DNA of 38,960 bases, taken from the NCBI GenBank assembly GCA_015295885.1, contig DVEE01000296.1:1-38960 (forward strand), in the 5' to 3' direction. Below the pieces are notes generated by a model. The model was not told the DNA's origin. It saw only the letters and a list, made by a program, of their open reading frames with translations, and searched no databases. Position 1 is the first letter of the stretch. Every line of letters begins with the position of its first letter. A program made the translations under genes and the position numbers. Origin of the DNA: Leptolyngbyaceae cyanobacterium M65_K2018_010 (lineage in GTDB: Bacteria > Cyanobacteriota > Cyanobacteriia > Phormidesmidales > Phormidesmidaceae). Below are positions 20,270 to 29,722 of the stretch, piece after piece.

Positions 20270-21253
20270 CTACACCCTGAGGGCGACCATATGCTCAACG
20301 GCCGTTTCGATTTGCTTGGGTTGAACGATGGTCAAACTTTCGAGCTTGCCGTTGTAGGGGGTGGGAATATCTTGGGAGGAGAGGCGAACCACGGGGGCAT
20401 CCAGTTCGTCGAAGTACTGGTCGTTAATGGAGGCAATAATTTCGGCCCCGATACCGCCGGTCTTCATGCACTCCTCGACGATGATCACCCGATGGGTCTT
20501 TTGAATGGAGGCCCCAATGGTGGCGAAGTCCAGGGGCTTGAGGGAGATCAGGTCGATGACCTCAGGATCGATGCCCTTAGCCACCAGCCCCTTGACCGCC
20601 TGCATGACATGGTGTCGCATGCGGGAGTAGGTGAGAATGGTGACATCCTTACCGGGGCGCACAACCTCAGCTTTGTCCAAGGGCACCAGGTATTCGTGGT
20701 TGGGCAGATCTTCCTTTAGGTTATAGAGCAGCACATGCTCGAAGAACAGGACTGGATTATCGTCTCGGATGGCTGACTTGAGCAGACCCTTGGCATTGTA
20801 GGCAGTGGAGCAGGCGACAATTTTGAGGCCGGGTACCGCCTGGAAGTAAGCCTCTAAACGCTGGGAATGTTCGGCACCCAATTGCCGTCCCACACCGCCG
20901 GGGCCTCGAATCACCATGGGAATTTTGAAGTTGCCGCCGGAGGTGTAACGCAGCATACCGGCATTGTTGGCGATTTGGTTGAAGGCCAGCAGCAAAAAGC
21001 CCATATTCATGCCTTCGATGATCGGTCGCAAGCCGGTCATCGCCGCGCCCACGGCCATGCCCGTGAAGCTGTTTTCGGCGATTGGTGTATCCAGCACCCG
21101 GAGTTCACCGTATTTCTGGTAAAGATCTTTGGTGACCTTATAGGAACCACCGTAGTGGCCGACATCTTCGCCCAGAACAAAGACGGTTTCATCGCGAGCC
21201 ATTTCTTCATCGATCGCCTCGCGGAGGGCGTTGAACATTAAGGTTTCTGCCAT
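20270..21253 (-). CDS. pdhB: Pyruvate dehydrogenase E1 component subunit beta
   Basis: [89 protein letters not shown]. Confidence 0.96.
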   Translation of the reverse strand: MAETLMFNALREAIDEEMARDETVFVLGEDVGHYGGSYKVTKDLYQKYGELRVLDTPIAENSFTGMAVGAAMTGLRPIIEGMNMGFLLLAFNQIANNAGMLRYTSGGNFKIPMVIRGPGGVGRQLGAEHSQRLEAYFQAVPGLKIVACSTAYNAKGLLKSAIRDDNPVLFFEHVLLYNLKEDLPNHEYLVPLDKAEVVRPGKDVTILTYSRMRHHVMQAVKGLVAKGIDPEVIDLISLKPLDFATIGASIQKTHRVIIVEECMKTGGIGAEIIASINDQYFDELDAPVVRLSSQDIPTPYNGKLESLTIVQPKQIETAVEHMVALRV

Positions 21254-21352
21254 AGCTGTGGAGATGTGGACTACATAGATGGAAGTGGTGGGTGGGGAAT
21301 GAACCCCTCAGAACCCCGAACCTAATCCTTCGATCAGGCACCTAACAATAGG

Positions 21353-21386
21353 GCCTAGGGAAAGCAGAGCCTAGGGAAAGCCTAGG
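21353..21386. repeat. 16-bp tandem repeat in the pdhB/pdhA intergenic region
   Basis: gcctagggaaagcaga gcctagggaaagc ctagg: two copies of GCCTAGGGAAAGC 16 bp apart plus a partial third. Confidence 0.75.
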
Positions 21387-21404
21387 CGATCACGGTGGCC
21401 CACC

Positions 21405-22433
21405 CTAGCTCTCTGCAAAGATGTACTTGTATAGATCGTCGGGGCTGGGTTCGGGGCTTTCTTCGGCAAAGGTGAGGGCGTCGTCGATCAGCGTTTGTAC
21501 CCGATCGCGAATGCCCCGCAACGTATCTTCATCAACCAGGTTATTTTCCAGCAAATACACCTCGAACCGCTTGATGGGATCGCGGGCCAACCAGGTCTCC
21601 TTCTCGACCTTAGACCGCAATTCATCCGGGTCAGCTAGGGAGTGCCCCCGGAATCGGTAGGTGAGACACTCAATCAGGGTTGGTCCTTCTCCGGCCCGGG
21701 CCCGGGCGATCGCGGTTTGGGCGGCGGTTCGCACCGCCAACACATCCATGCCATCCACCTCTACGCCCGGCATACCGAACACCGAGGCCTTGCGGTAGAT
21801 TTCCGGCTGGGAGGTAGCCCGTTCGTGGGCCATGCCAATGGCCCATTTGTTATTTTCCACCACAAATAAAATCGGCAAATTCCACAGGGCCGCCATATTG
21901 AGGCACTCAAAGAATTGGCCATTGTTGGTGGTGCCATCTCCAAAGAAGCAGGCCGTGACCTGATCGGCGTCGGCCTGACCGAGGGCATCGCGCCGATAGC
22001 GGGACTGAAAGGCCGCCCCCAGGGCGACGGGAATGCCTTCGCCAATAAAGGCAAACCCCCCCAGCAGATTATGTTCGCTAGAAAATAAGTGCATGGAACC
22101 GCCCCGCCCCCGACTGCAACCGGTTTCCTTGCCGAAGAGTTCCGCCATCACGTTTTGGGCCGGTACGCCGGCGCTGAGGGCATGGACGTGGTCGCGATAG
22201 GTGCTGCAGACGTAGTCGTCGTGGCGTAGGGCCTTAATGACCCCCGTGGAAACGGCCTCTTGGCCGTTGTAGAGATGGACGAAGCCAAACATTTTGCCCC
22301 GGTAATACATCTCGGCGCACTTGTCTTCAAAAAAGCGCCCCAAGACCATATCCTCATAAAGCATCAGACCTTCCTCGGCGGAAATCTGCGCGGCGGGAGC
22401 TTGAAACTGGGGTAATGTTCGTTCTTGAACCAT
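21405..22433 (-). CDS. pdhA: Pyruvate dehydrogenase E1 component subunit alpha (ORF open to 22532; internal ATG preferred)
   Basis: MVQERTLPQ...[46 protein letters not shown] motif [33 protein letters not shown]. Confidence 0.96.
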   Translation of the reverse strand: MVQERTLPQFQAPAAQISAEEGLMLYEDMVLGRFFEDKCAEMYYRGKMFGFVHLYNGQEAVSTGVIKALRHDDYVCSTYRDHVHALSAGVPAQNVMAELFGKETGCSRGRGGSMHLFSSEHNLLGGFAFIGEGIPVALGAAFQSRYRRDALGQADADQVTACFFGDGTTNNGQFFECLNMAALWNLPILFVVENNKWAIGMAHERATSQPEIYRKASVFGMPGVEVDGMDVLAVRTAAQTAIARARAGEGPTLIECLTYRFRGHSLADPDELRSKVEKETWLARDPIKRFEVYLLENNLVDEDTLRGIRDRVQTLIDDALTFAEESPEPSPDDLYKYIFAES

Positions 22434-22830
22434 GGATTTGCGGGATCCTACGCTGCAATGTCCAACACTTGAATATACCGAAAAGATTACTCCTCTGGGC
22501 CCGGTTGGGAGGCGAAGAGTTCTTTTTATCATACCGATGGGAGGACCGTTCTTGAAATGGTGCGGCGTTGGGCCCGCCTCGACGGCCCGGGGGGGCTGAT
22601 GGCGGCTTCCCCGCCAGGGCCAACCAGCTCAACCAACGGTCATGGTTTACAGAACCTCCTGGGCGGGGACTGGGGTCAGGGTGCTAGGCTGAAACTCACT
22701 GAGCTAGAACTCCTTCAACCCACCCGGTAATTTGTCCGTGAAGATACCTTATAGTCAGCTCCGAATCGATGGGAACTGGGCGATCTCGCCTAGGGAAAAG
22801 CCAGCCCCCTATACAAAAGAATAGGTAGGG

Positions 22831-22908
22831 ATGAAAATGCTAGATCTAGAAGATCTGGACTGGGGCTTTTTAGTTACTATTTCGGGTGAATTCGCTGCGG
22901 GGGCATGA
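22831..22908 (+). other. Candidate upstream ORF / leader peptide (25 codons) before ftn2
   Basis: ATG AAA ATG CTA GAT CTA GAA GAT CTG GAC TGG GGC TTT ... GCA TGA = MKMLDLEDLDWGFLVTISGEFAAGA; preceded by AGGTAGGG; ends 3 nt before the GTG at 22912. Confidence 0.4.
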
Positions 22909-22911
22909 GCT

Positions 22912-25332
22912 GTGTATATCCCATTGGACTATTACCGAATTCTCGGACTTCCCATTCAGGCCACGGCTGAACAACTCCAGCAGGCCCACCGGGACCGAGG
23001 GCTGCAGTTGCCCCGCCGGGAATTTTCCGAGGTTGCCATTGAAGCCCGCAAGCAACTTATTGATGAAGCCTATCAGGTTTTGTCCGATGGCGATCGCCGC
23101 CGCGCCTACGACAGCAAGTTCCTGGCCAATGCCTACACGGTGGAGCTACCCGAGGAACTCCCCCCCTCCGGTAGCGGTGATCTGGCGGTGAACCCCGATG
23201 TCGGGGAAGCGGCCCTGCGATCGCTGGCCACCGAGCCTAGGGCGGGGGAAGCCCCCAGCACCTGCATTGAGATCGAGCCCGCTCAATTTGTCGGGGCTCT
23301 GCTGATCTTGCTGGAACTGGGTGAATACGAGCAGGTGATTCAGCTCGGTCGGCCCTACCTGAATGGCGGCCAGCCCCTTGGCCACCTGGCTTTGGAGGAG
23401 CGGCAGGGGGCCTCTGCGGATGTCGTGCTGACCGTGGCTCTGGCCTGTCTGGAACTGGGTCGAGAACAATGGCAGCAGCGCCAGTATGAAACTGCCGCCG
23501 AGTCCCTAGAAACCGGACAGGAGCTACTGGCTAAGGAAAATCAGTTTCCGGCGATTCGGGCTGAGATTCAAGCGGAACTTTACAAACTACGCCCCTACCG
23601 CATTCTAGAGCTGCTGGCTCGCCCCCTAGATCAAACCCGTGAGCGGCGCCAGGGCCTCAAGCTGCTGAAAACCATGCTGGAAGATCGCGGCGGCATCGAA
23701 GGTACCGAGGATGATCTTTCCGGCCTGGCCATTGACGACTTTCTCCGCTTTATCCAGCAACTGCGCGACTACCTGACTGCCTCCGAACAACAGGAGCTGT
23801 TCGAGCACGAGGCCCAGCGACCCTCTCCCGTGGCCACCTACCTGACCGTGTATGCCCTGCTGGCGCGAGGTTTTGCCCGCCACCAACCGGCTCTCATCCG
23901 ACGCGCTAAGCAACTGCTCATGCGCCTGGGCGGTCAGCAGGATGTGCATCTAGAGCAGGCGGTCTGTGCCATGCTGCTGGGGCAAACGGAAGAGGCTAAT
24001 CGAGCCCTAGAGCTGAGCCAGGAATACGAACCGCTGGCCTACATTCGGGAGCATTCTCGCAACTCCCCCGACCTCTTACCGGGTCTGTGCCTCTACACCG
24101 AGCGCTGGCTTAAGGATGAGCTATTTCCCCACTTCCGGGATTTTCGGGAGCAGGAAGCCACCCTCAAAGACTACTTCGCCGATCCCCAGGTACAAAGTTA
24201 CCTAGAGTCGATGTTATCGGCTCCAGAGACGACCTGGGCTGAATCAGGTGGCCCCCAGCCCCGGTCCCCGGTCCAGTTTCCCGTGGTGGAGGGGTCCCTA
24301 CCCATTGGCGCTCCCTCCCTGGCCGCTCCGCCCCCCCGGCGCCCCCCGGGGCGAGTGGGGGTACAGTCCCCCAACGCTCCTGCCCCAGGCGGGCGGTCAG
24401 TTCAGCATGGCGCCCCCCCCACTCCTGCTCTGGGGTCGCCCCTGGGCCGCAACGGTAAGCCCAGCCAGGGACCACCCTCGGCCTCTAGATTTACCCCCGT
24501 AGAACCGGAACTGGCCCGCTCTGGCGAGGGGCTCCCCTCCGTGGCCGAGCGGGTGGCCCAATTGTCTCCCGAGGGCCAGTTGCAACCCGCCGGTGCGAGT
24601 TCTCGCCCCGCCCCTACGGCCCCAGAAGCTTCCACCCGGGCCCTCGCCAACCGGGGCAGTGAGGCCGCCACCCTGGCCCCGGGACAGGCCTTTCCTCCCT
24701 CCAGCCAAACGGCCCTGCGCCGTCGCGGAGCGGGAGGTTCACCGCGATGGGGGCGGCTAGCCCTGGTGGCAGCGGCGGGGGTATTAGGGTTGGGGGTGTT
24801 AGGCTTTGCGGCGATGCGGACGGTGGGTTGGATAGCTGGCGGGCTGAGTGGGCCTCGAATCAGCGGTCGTCCCCTGGAGATTAGCTTGGCTACCCCCGCC
24901 GTTGAGATCCCTAACGCCCCTGGCCCCGAGGAGCAAATCGGGGTCAAGGATATTGCCAAGGGAGTGATTGAGGAATGGCTCTCGGTGAAGCGATCGGCCC
25001 TGGGTAAAGACTACCAGGCCGAGGGTCTGGACGATATTCTGGTTGAGCCCGTCCTAACCCAGTGGCGCCGCCGGGCCCAGGCCGCCCCCCAGGAAAATTG
25101 GTATTGGGAGTATGAGCACAACGTTGAGGTGCAGTCCGTTGAACCCGAAGACCCCACCGCCGATCAAGTGCAGGTGACGGCCCAGGTGACGGAGAAGGCG
25201 CGGCTGTTTGAGTACGGGGTGGAAAACACCAGTGCTTCCTACGATGATGTGCTGACCATGCGCTACGACCTGGTGCGGAAGGATGGCAAATGGTACATCC
25301 AGAACATGGGCAAAATTTCCGGAGGCAACTAG
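22912..25332 (+). CDS. ftn2: Ftn2/ZipN/ARC6-like cell division protein (J-like domain, single TM, C-terminal IMS-type domain); GTG start
   Basis: IPLDYYRILGLPIQATAEQLQQAHRDRGLQLPRREFSEVAIEARKQLIDEAYQVLSDGDRRRAYD; Pro-rich linker; TM WGRLALVAAAGVLGLGVLGFAAM; C-terminal VIEEWLSVKRSALGKDYQAEGLDDIL...VTEKARLFEYG. Confidence 0.93.
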   Translation: MYIPLDYYRILGLPIQATAEQLQQAHRDRGLQLPRREFSEVAIEARKQLIDEAYQVLSDGDRRRAYDSKFLANAYTVELPEELPPSGSGDLAVNPDVGEAALRSLATEPRAGEAPSTCIEIEPAQFVGALLILLELGEYEQVIQLGRPYLNGGQPLGHLALEERQGASADVVLTVALACLELGREQWQQRQYETAAESLETGQELLAKENQFPAIRAEIQAELYKLRPYRILELLARPLDQTRERRQGLKLLKTMLEDRGGIEGTEDDLSGLAIDDFLRFIQQLRDYLTASEQQELFEHEAQRPSPVATYLTVYALLARGFARHQPALIRRAKQLLMRLGGQQDVHLEQAVCAMLLGQTEEANRALELSQEYEPLAYIREHSRNSPDLLPGLCLYTERWLKDELFPHFRDFREQEATLKDYFADPQVQSYLESMLSAPETTWAESGGPQPRSPVQFPVVEGSLPIGAPSLAAPPPRRPPGRVGVQSPNAPAPGGRSVQHGAPPTPALGSPLGRNGKPSQGPPSASRFTPVEPELARSGEGLPSVAERVAQLSPEGQLQPAGASSRPAPTAPEASTRALANRGSEAATLAPGQAFPPSSQTALRRRGAGGSPRWGRLALVAAAGVLGLGVLGFAAMRTVGWIAGGLSGPRISGRPLEISLATPAVEIPNAPGPEEQIGVKDIAKGVIEEWLSVKRSALGKDYQAEGLDDILVEPVLTQWRRRAQAAPQENWYWEYEHNVEVQSVEPEDPTADQVQVTAQVTEKARLFEYGVENTSASYDDVLTMRYDLVRKDGKWYIQNMGKISGGN

Positions 25333-25474
25333 GCCGCCCAGTCCCCGGCCCCTCTGGCCCCAGCCATCCGAATCCCCCCGGGTGTGCTCCGGTCGGCCCC
25401 TAGCCAGTTCGGCAATTCCTCCCCACCAACGGAGCCAGGCCGTGTTTTGATAGAATGCTTGCTGTTTGAAAAAA

Positions 25475-26092
25475 ATGCGAACCGGAATGCCAGTAGAAAA
25501 CCCAGTTGGGTTGGAGTCTCCCCTGATCTTGGATACGCTGACAACGCCTGCGTTGCCCAGTGCGGACTGTCCTCGCCGGGCTCGCACCCAGCTAGATTTG
25601 TTATTACTGGCGATTGAGGCCCTGGATTTAGGGGGGAGTGAAGCCATGCTGGCCGTAGCCCGAGAACTCGCCCTCGATAGCCTGGTGAAGGGACGGGTCA
25701 ATCTATGGCTGCTGCGGAGCACTAACCCCATGCGACGCTACAGCCAACGACGCCCCATGGCCCTAGACGAGGCTAAGGCGCTCGTGGCCATCGTGGGCAA
25801 CCTCGCCCGCCGGTTGACGGTGCTACTGCGGCAGTTGCTAACGGGTTATCAGCAATTGCAGGACAAGCAGCTTTCTCTTGATCATCACCTGCGCCTGGCG
25901 GATTACCTGACGCGTTTTCGCACCCACTTTCGAGCGCGCATGAATCCCCGCCGAGCCGGGGTAATCGCCTACAGCACCGATGAAAAACTCGATGAACTGG
26001 CCATTCAGCTCCTGGAGCAATTGCTCCTCTGTTCGGGAGTGTTGGGTACTCAGCGGCTATGGAGCAGTTTGTTTGATGGAGAGGTGGCATGA
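25475..26092 (+). CDS. DUF3038-like cyanobacterial protein (TTG-initiated ORF from 25466 also possible)
   Basis: ARTQLDLLLLAIEALDLGGSEAMLAVARELALDSLVKGRVNLWLLRSTNPMRR...; immediately upstream of the DUF4335-like gene. Family name from memory. Confidence 0.75.
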   Translation: MRTGMPVENPVGLESPLILDTLTTPALPSADCPRRARTQLDLLLLAIEALDLGGSEAMLAVARELALDSLVKGRVNLWLLRSTNPMRRYSQRRPMALDEAKALVAIVGNLARRLTVLLRQLLTGYQQLQDKQLSLDHHLRLADYLTRFRTHFRARMNPRRAGVIAYSTDEKLDELAIQLLEQLLLCSGVLGTQRLWSSLFDGEVA

Positions 26093-27483
26093 CTATTAAA
26101 CGTCAGTACACCTTGCCCTACTGCAACCTGGTGCTGGAGGGCCTGAGTGCGAACGCGAATGATCCCTTTTCCCCACTGACCATTCTGATGAATGCGGAAT
26201 GTCGATTACCCGGGGTTACCGATATCACCCTGACCGGGGGGCGGGAGTTTTTAGATAGCCTGGTGGCGGCGGTGAGTGGCTACGGTCAGGAGTTGCTCAG
26301 TGGGGTCACTCGGCCGGCCCAGACGCCGGGCACCCCAGCGCCCATAGTGGCGCTGAAACCAGGGGATCACCATAACCACCATCTGATTGTGCGGCAGCAC
26401 CCCATCGGGGAACCAGCCCTGGATACTACGGCCCTGCCGCCCCTAGATATTCCGCTGACTACCGTGCAATTCTTTGACCTGATGGAAACGGTGGATCAAC
26501 TGCTGGCCGATACCCAGACCTTACCGGATTTAACCGCGCAGTTCCAGGCGGTGTCTCGGCGGTTGGTGAAACCGGCGGAACCAATGACTAAGCGGGCGGC
26601 CCCCGCTGTCCTAGGGGCCGCTGCCCTGGCGGCGGCGGGATTAGCCCTCTTCTTTGTACCGCCGCCCCAGTTCGAACCCGCTCCTCCGGGTCGGCAGACC
26701 GATACCCCGGCTGAGACTAGCTCTGCGGTGTCTAACCCAGATAGCCCCACTGCACCCCCCACTGGGGCTGAGGCCGGCTTGAGCAATCCCGAACAACTGG
26801 CCGCCGCCCCGGTCATTGTTGATCCAGAAAAAATGGCTGTACTCCAAGACCAACTGACTCGCCGCCTAGAAACAGCCTGGCAGCTAGATTCTCCACCCAG
26901 TGGGGATTTAGCCTATCGGGTGGTGGTGGCCGAAGATGGCGACCTGCTGGGCTATAAGTATGCCAATGACCGGGCCCTGGCCGAGGTAGACCGCACCCCG
27001 TTACCGGCGCTCACCCTTGGGCCAGAACCCGCCGCCCCCCCAGGGCAGGATCCGGTCGCTCAGTTTTTGGTTACTTTTACCCCCACTGGCCAGGTTCTGG
27101 CCTCCCCCTGGCGTGAGCCCTCGCCAGATTCTGAGCCCAGAGCGGCTAACCCGTTACCTCCCCTGGCCGTCAAAATTACCGATCCGGATCAGCTGCGCCA
27201 GCTCAACCGTACCCTGTACGATCGCATCGCAGCTCAACTCAGCCCTCGGTCTGCCCCGGCCGCCCTGACCTACCGGGTGAGGCTGACGGCCGACGGTGAC
27301 ATCATCGGCTACGAGCCCGTTAACGCCGCTGCAGGCTCTCTGGCCCAAGAGACTCCCCTGCCCGGGTTGGTCTCTGCCGCCGCTAGTCAGACCCCCAGCG
27401 ATACCGGGCAGGCGGATTTTAAGGTGGTCTTTTCTGAAACCGGTGTGCTCGAGGTTAGCCCCTGGGAGGGTTGGCCCCAGTAG
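26089..27483 (+). CDS. DUF4335-like cyanobacterial protein with one TM and two C-terminal repeats
   Basis: MTIKRQYTLPYCNLVLEGLS...FSPLTILMNAECRLPG; TM PAVLGAAALAAAGLALFFVPPP; start overlaps the upstream stop (ATGA). Confidence 0.78.
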   Translation: MTIKRQYTLPYCNLVLEGLSANANDPFSPLTILMNAECRLPGVTDITLTGGREFLDSLVAAVSGYGQELLSGVTRPAQTPGTPAPIVALKPGDHHNHHLIVRQHPIGEPALDTTALPPLDIPLTTVQFFDLMETVDQLLADTQTLPDLTAQFQAVSRRLVKPAEPMTKRAAPAVLGAAALAAAGLALFFVPPPQFEPAPPGRQTDTPAETSSAVSNPDSPTAPPTGAEAGLSNPEQLAAAPVIVDPEKMAVLQDQLTRRLETAWQLDSPPSGDLAYRVVVAEDGDLLGYKYANDRALAEVDRTPLPALTLGPEPAAPPGQDPVAQFLVTFTPTGQVLASPWREPSPDSEPRAANPLPPLAVKITDPDQLRQLNRTLYDRIAAQLSPRSAPAALTYRVRLTADGDIIGYEPVNAAAGSLAQETPLPGLVSAAASQTPSDTGQADFKVVFSETGVLEVSPWEGWPQ

Positions 27484-27543
27484 CCGCTCCTCAGCCTCCC
27501 CTTTGCTCAACTGTTCCCTGCCGTGATTCGGCTCCCTGCGGTG

Positions 27544-28575
27544 ATGACTGACCCCTCCGATCTGCCTCCCATCCCCCCTGGCCCTGCGTCGGCAGATCAC
27601 CCACCGCAGTCGCCGGCGGTTTCGGTCCCTCAACCGTCCACGACTGCTGGGCCCCTGGCCGGGCTGCACCGCCTTTGGATCCTGCTGGTGAGAGCGTTAA
27701 TCCTGGGATCCAGTATCAGCCTGGGCTGGTTAGCGGGGGCGTTGGTGGCCCAGGTATGGCCCTCCCAGAATCCCGAGCCACCCCTGCAGGAGCGGGTCAT
27801 GGGACGGACGAGCGAAACGATCCGCAAACTGCGCCAGCTCCCGCGTTGGTGGCAAGGGGATGGCTCGACCCCGATCGCCGTCAGCGAGAGTCCGATCGTC
27901 GCCGCTGCCCCGGCACCGCCCCCCCCAGAGCTCTCAGCGACGGCACGCCAACAACTGGAGAGCCAACTGGTGACCTTGCAGCAGACCCTAGACGGAGTTG
28001 AAGCGCAACTAACTCAGTTGGAAAGTCAGCTAGGACAACCCCCCGTGGGATCCCTAGAAAGCCGCCTGCAGCAGTTACAGCGGCTGACTGGCCCGGCGGG
28101 CTCGGCCGCCGATCCCCCCCCAGCGGAGCCCCCTGGCCGCACCCCTGCCCCTTCGGCCGCCGCCCCTGACGGGTTAGGTAGTACCGCCGCGGCCCCCTAC
28201 CAGGAACCGGAGTTTTCCCGGGTCAGCGATCGCATCTTCCTACCCAGTGCCCTGCTCTTTGTCCCCCAAAGCAGCCGCTTAACGCCAGCGGGCCAGCAAT
28301 GGTTAGACGCCATTGTGCCGGATCTGCGCCGCTACGGCCCAGTCACCCTGTTGATTGGCAGCCACACCGACGGCCCCCTGGCCGCCGACCAGGCCCGCCA
28401 ACTAACCTTCCAGCAGGCCCTAGCCATCCAACAGTACCTCGCCCCCCAGTTGGAGGCCGAAGCCATTCGCTGGGTGATCTTGGGCTATGGCAAAACTCGC
28501 CCCACGGCCGTCGGTGAGGCGGCGGGCACCCAAGCCCGGAACCAGCGCATTGAAATTGGCATTGTGCCCCGCTAG
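27544..28575 (+). CDS. OmpA-family protein: N-terminal TM anchor, coiled coil, C-terminal OmpA-like domain (GTG at 27523 also possible)
   Basis: TM LLVRALILGSSISLGWLAGALVAQVW; coiled coil QQLESQLVTLQQTLDGVEAQLTQLESQL; C-terminal FLPSALLFVPQSSRLTPAGQQWLDAIVPDLRRYGPVTLLIGSHTDG...QALAIQQYL...VILGYGKTRP...NQRIEIGI. Confidence 0.88.
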   Translation: MTDPSDLPPIPPGPASADHPPQSPAVSVPQPSTTAGPLAGLHRLWILLVRALILGSSISLGWLAGALVAQVWPSQNPEPPLQERVMGRTSETIRKLRQLPRWWQGDGSTPIAVSESPIVAAAPAPPPPELSATARQQLESQLVTLQQTLDGVEAQLTQLESQLGQPPVGSLESRLQQLQRLTGPAGSAADPPPAEPPGRTPAPSAAAPDGLGSTAAAPYQEPEFSRVSDRIFLPSALLFVPQSSRLTPAGQQWLDAIVPDLRRYGPVTLLIGSHTDGPLAADQARQLTFQQALAIQQYLAPQLEAEAIRWVILGYGKTRPTAVGEAAGTQARNQRIEIGIVPR

Positions 28576-28615
28576 GTTCCCTTGTCCCAGCCCCCTAGAT
28601 AGGTGAAACCAGGCC

Positions 28616-29617
28616 ATGCGCATCGTCTTTTTGGGTACCCCTCAGTTTGCGGTTCCTAGCCTGGAACGGCTGTTAGCTGAACCCGGGTTTGAGGTGGTGG
28701 CGGTGGTCACCCAACCTGACAAACGTCGAGGCCGGGGCAACCAAGTGGAGGCGTCACCGGTTAAGCAGGTCGCCCAGCGGGCCGGTTGCGCCCTGTTCCA
28801 ACCGCCGCGCATCAAAAAGGATGAGGACACCCTGCGGGCGCTTGCCTCGCTCCAGGCCGATGCCTTTGTGGTGGTGGCCTACGGGCAAATTCTATCCCAG
28901 CGGATTTTAGAGATGCCCCGTCTGGGTTGCATCAATGGCCACGGCTCATTGCTGCCGGCCTACCGGGGGGCGGCCCCGATTCAATGGTGTTTGGTGAACG
29001 GGGAAACCGTCACCGGCATGACCACCATGCAGATGGATGCTGGCCTGGACACCGGCCCTATGCTGCTCAAGTCCCACCTGTCGATTGGACTACTGGATAA
29101 TTGCGACCAGGTGGCGGCGGCCCTAGCCCAACAATGTGCGGATTTGCTGGTGGAAACCCTCAACCGTCTTGGGGCGGGCAGCCTGGCTCCCGAACCCCAG
29201 GATGAGGCCCTGGCCACCTACGCCCCCCTGATCCAAAAGCAGGACTACCGGCTGACCTGGTCCCGACCGGCGATCGCCCTCCACAACCAGGTGCGGGGCT
29301 TTTATCCCAACGGGGTGACCCAATTTCGCCACCAGCCCCTGAAAGTGCTAGCCACGGCCCCCCTGGACGATCCCTACTGGGACCAACTGCCCCCCGACCT
29401 GACCCAGGGGCGTGCCACCGTCGAGGCCCTGGCCACCGCCACCGCCGAAGCGGCCCCGGGCACCCTGGTAGGCCTGCTCAAAGGGCAGGGGCCGGTGGTT
29501 AAAACCGGTCAGGGGTTGCTCCTGTTGTGGCAGGTTAAGCCCAGTGGCAAACAGGCCCAGGTCGGAGCAGACTTTATCAATGGCAGTCACCTCCAGGTGG
29601 GTGAAACCTTCACCTAG
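28616..29617 (+). CDS. fmt: Methionyl-tRNA formyltransferase
   Basis: MRIVFLGTPQFAVPSLERLL, VVTQPDKRRGRG, VVAYGQILSQRILEMPRLGCINGHGSLLPAYRGAAPIQWCLVNGETVTGMTTMQMDAGLDTGPML. Confidence 0.97.
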   Translation: MRIVFLGTPQFAVPSLERLLAEPGFEVVAVVTQPDKRRGRGNQVEASPVKQVAQRAGCALFQPPRIKKDEDTLRALASLQADAFVVVAYGQILSQRILEMPRLGCINGHGSLLPAYRGAAPIQWCLVNGETVTGMTTMQMDAGLDTGPMLLKSHLSIGLLDNCDQVAAALAQQCADLLVETLNRLGAGSLAPEPQDEALATYAPLIQKQDYRLTWSRPAIALHNQVRGFYPNGVTQFRHQPLKVLATAPLDDPYWDQLPPDLTQGRATVEALATATAEAAPGTLVGLLKGQGPVVKTGQGLLLLWQVKPSGKQAQVGADFINGSHLQVGETFT

Positions 29618-29633
29618 GGGGGTGTCTCCATCC

Positions 29634-29652
29634 TTGGACCATAAAAGTCCAA
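29634..29652 (+). terminator. Possible terminator hairpin downstream of fmt
   Basis: TTGGAC-cataaaa-GTCCAA followed by tggtttt. Confidence 0.4.
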
Positions 29653-29722
29653 TGGTTTTGGTCTCGAAACAGGCTAGTTCCATTGCTAAGCTGGGTTAGA
29701 TACGGCCTTTCGACCAGTTCCC

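Noticed and set aside
24164-24959. Several 100-185 aa ORFs in both strands over the Pro-rich linker of ftn2
   Set aside because: Side effect of GC-rich low-complexity sequence coding the linker; no protein-like composition.
27154-27669. 171-aa minus-strand ORF
   Set aside because: Antisense to the DUF4335-like and OmpA-like genes with no motifs.
29618-29722. Possible preQ1-type riboswitch before the VUT/YhhQ-family gene
   Set aside because: Only a simple 6-bp hairpin is visible; I could not match the preQ1 aptamer consensus.
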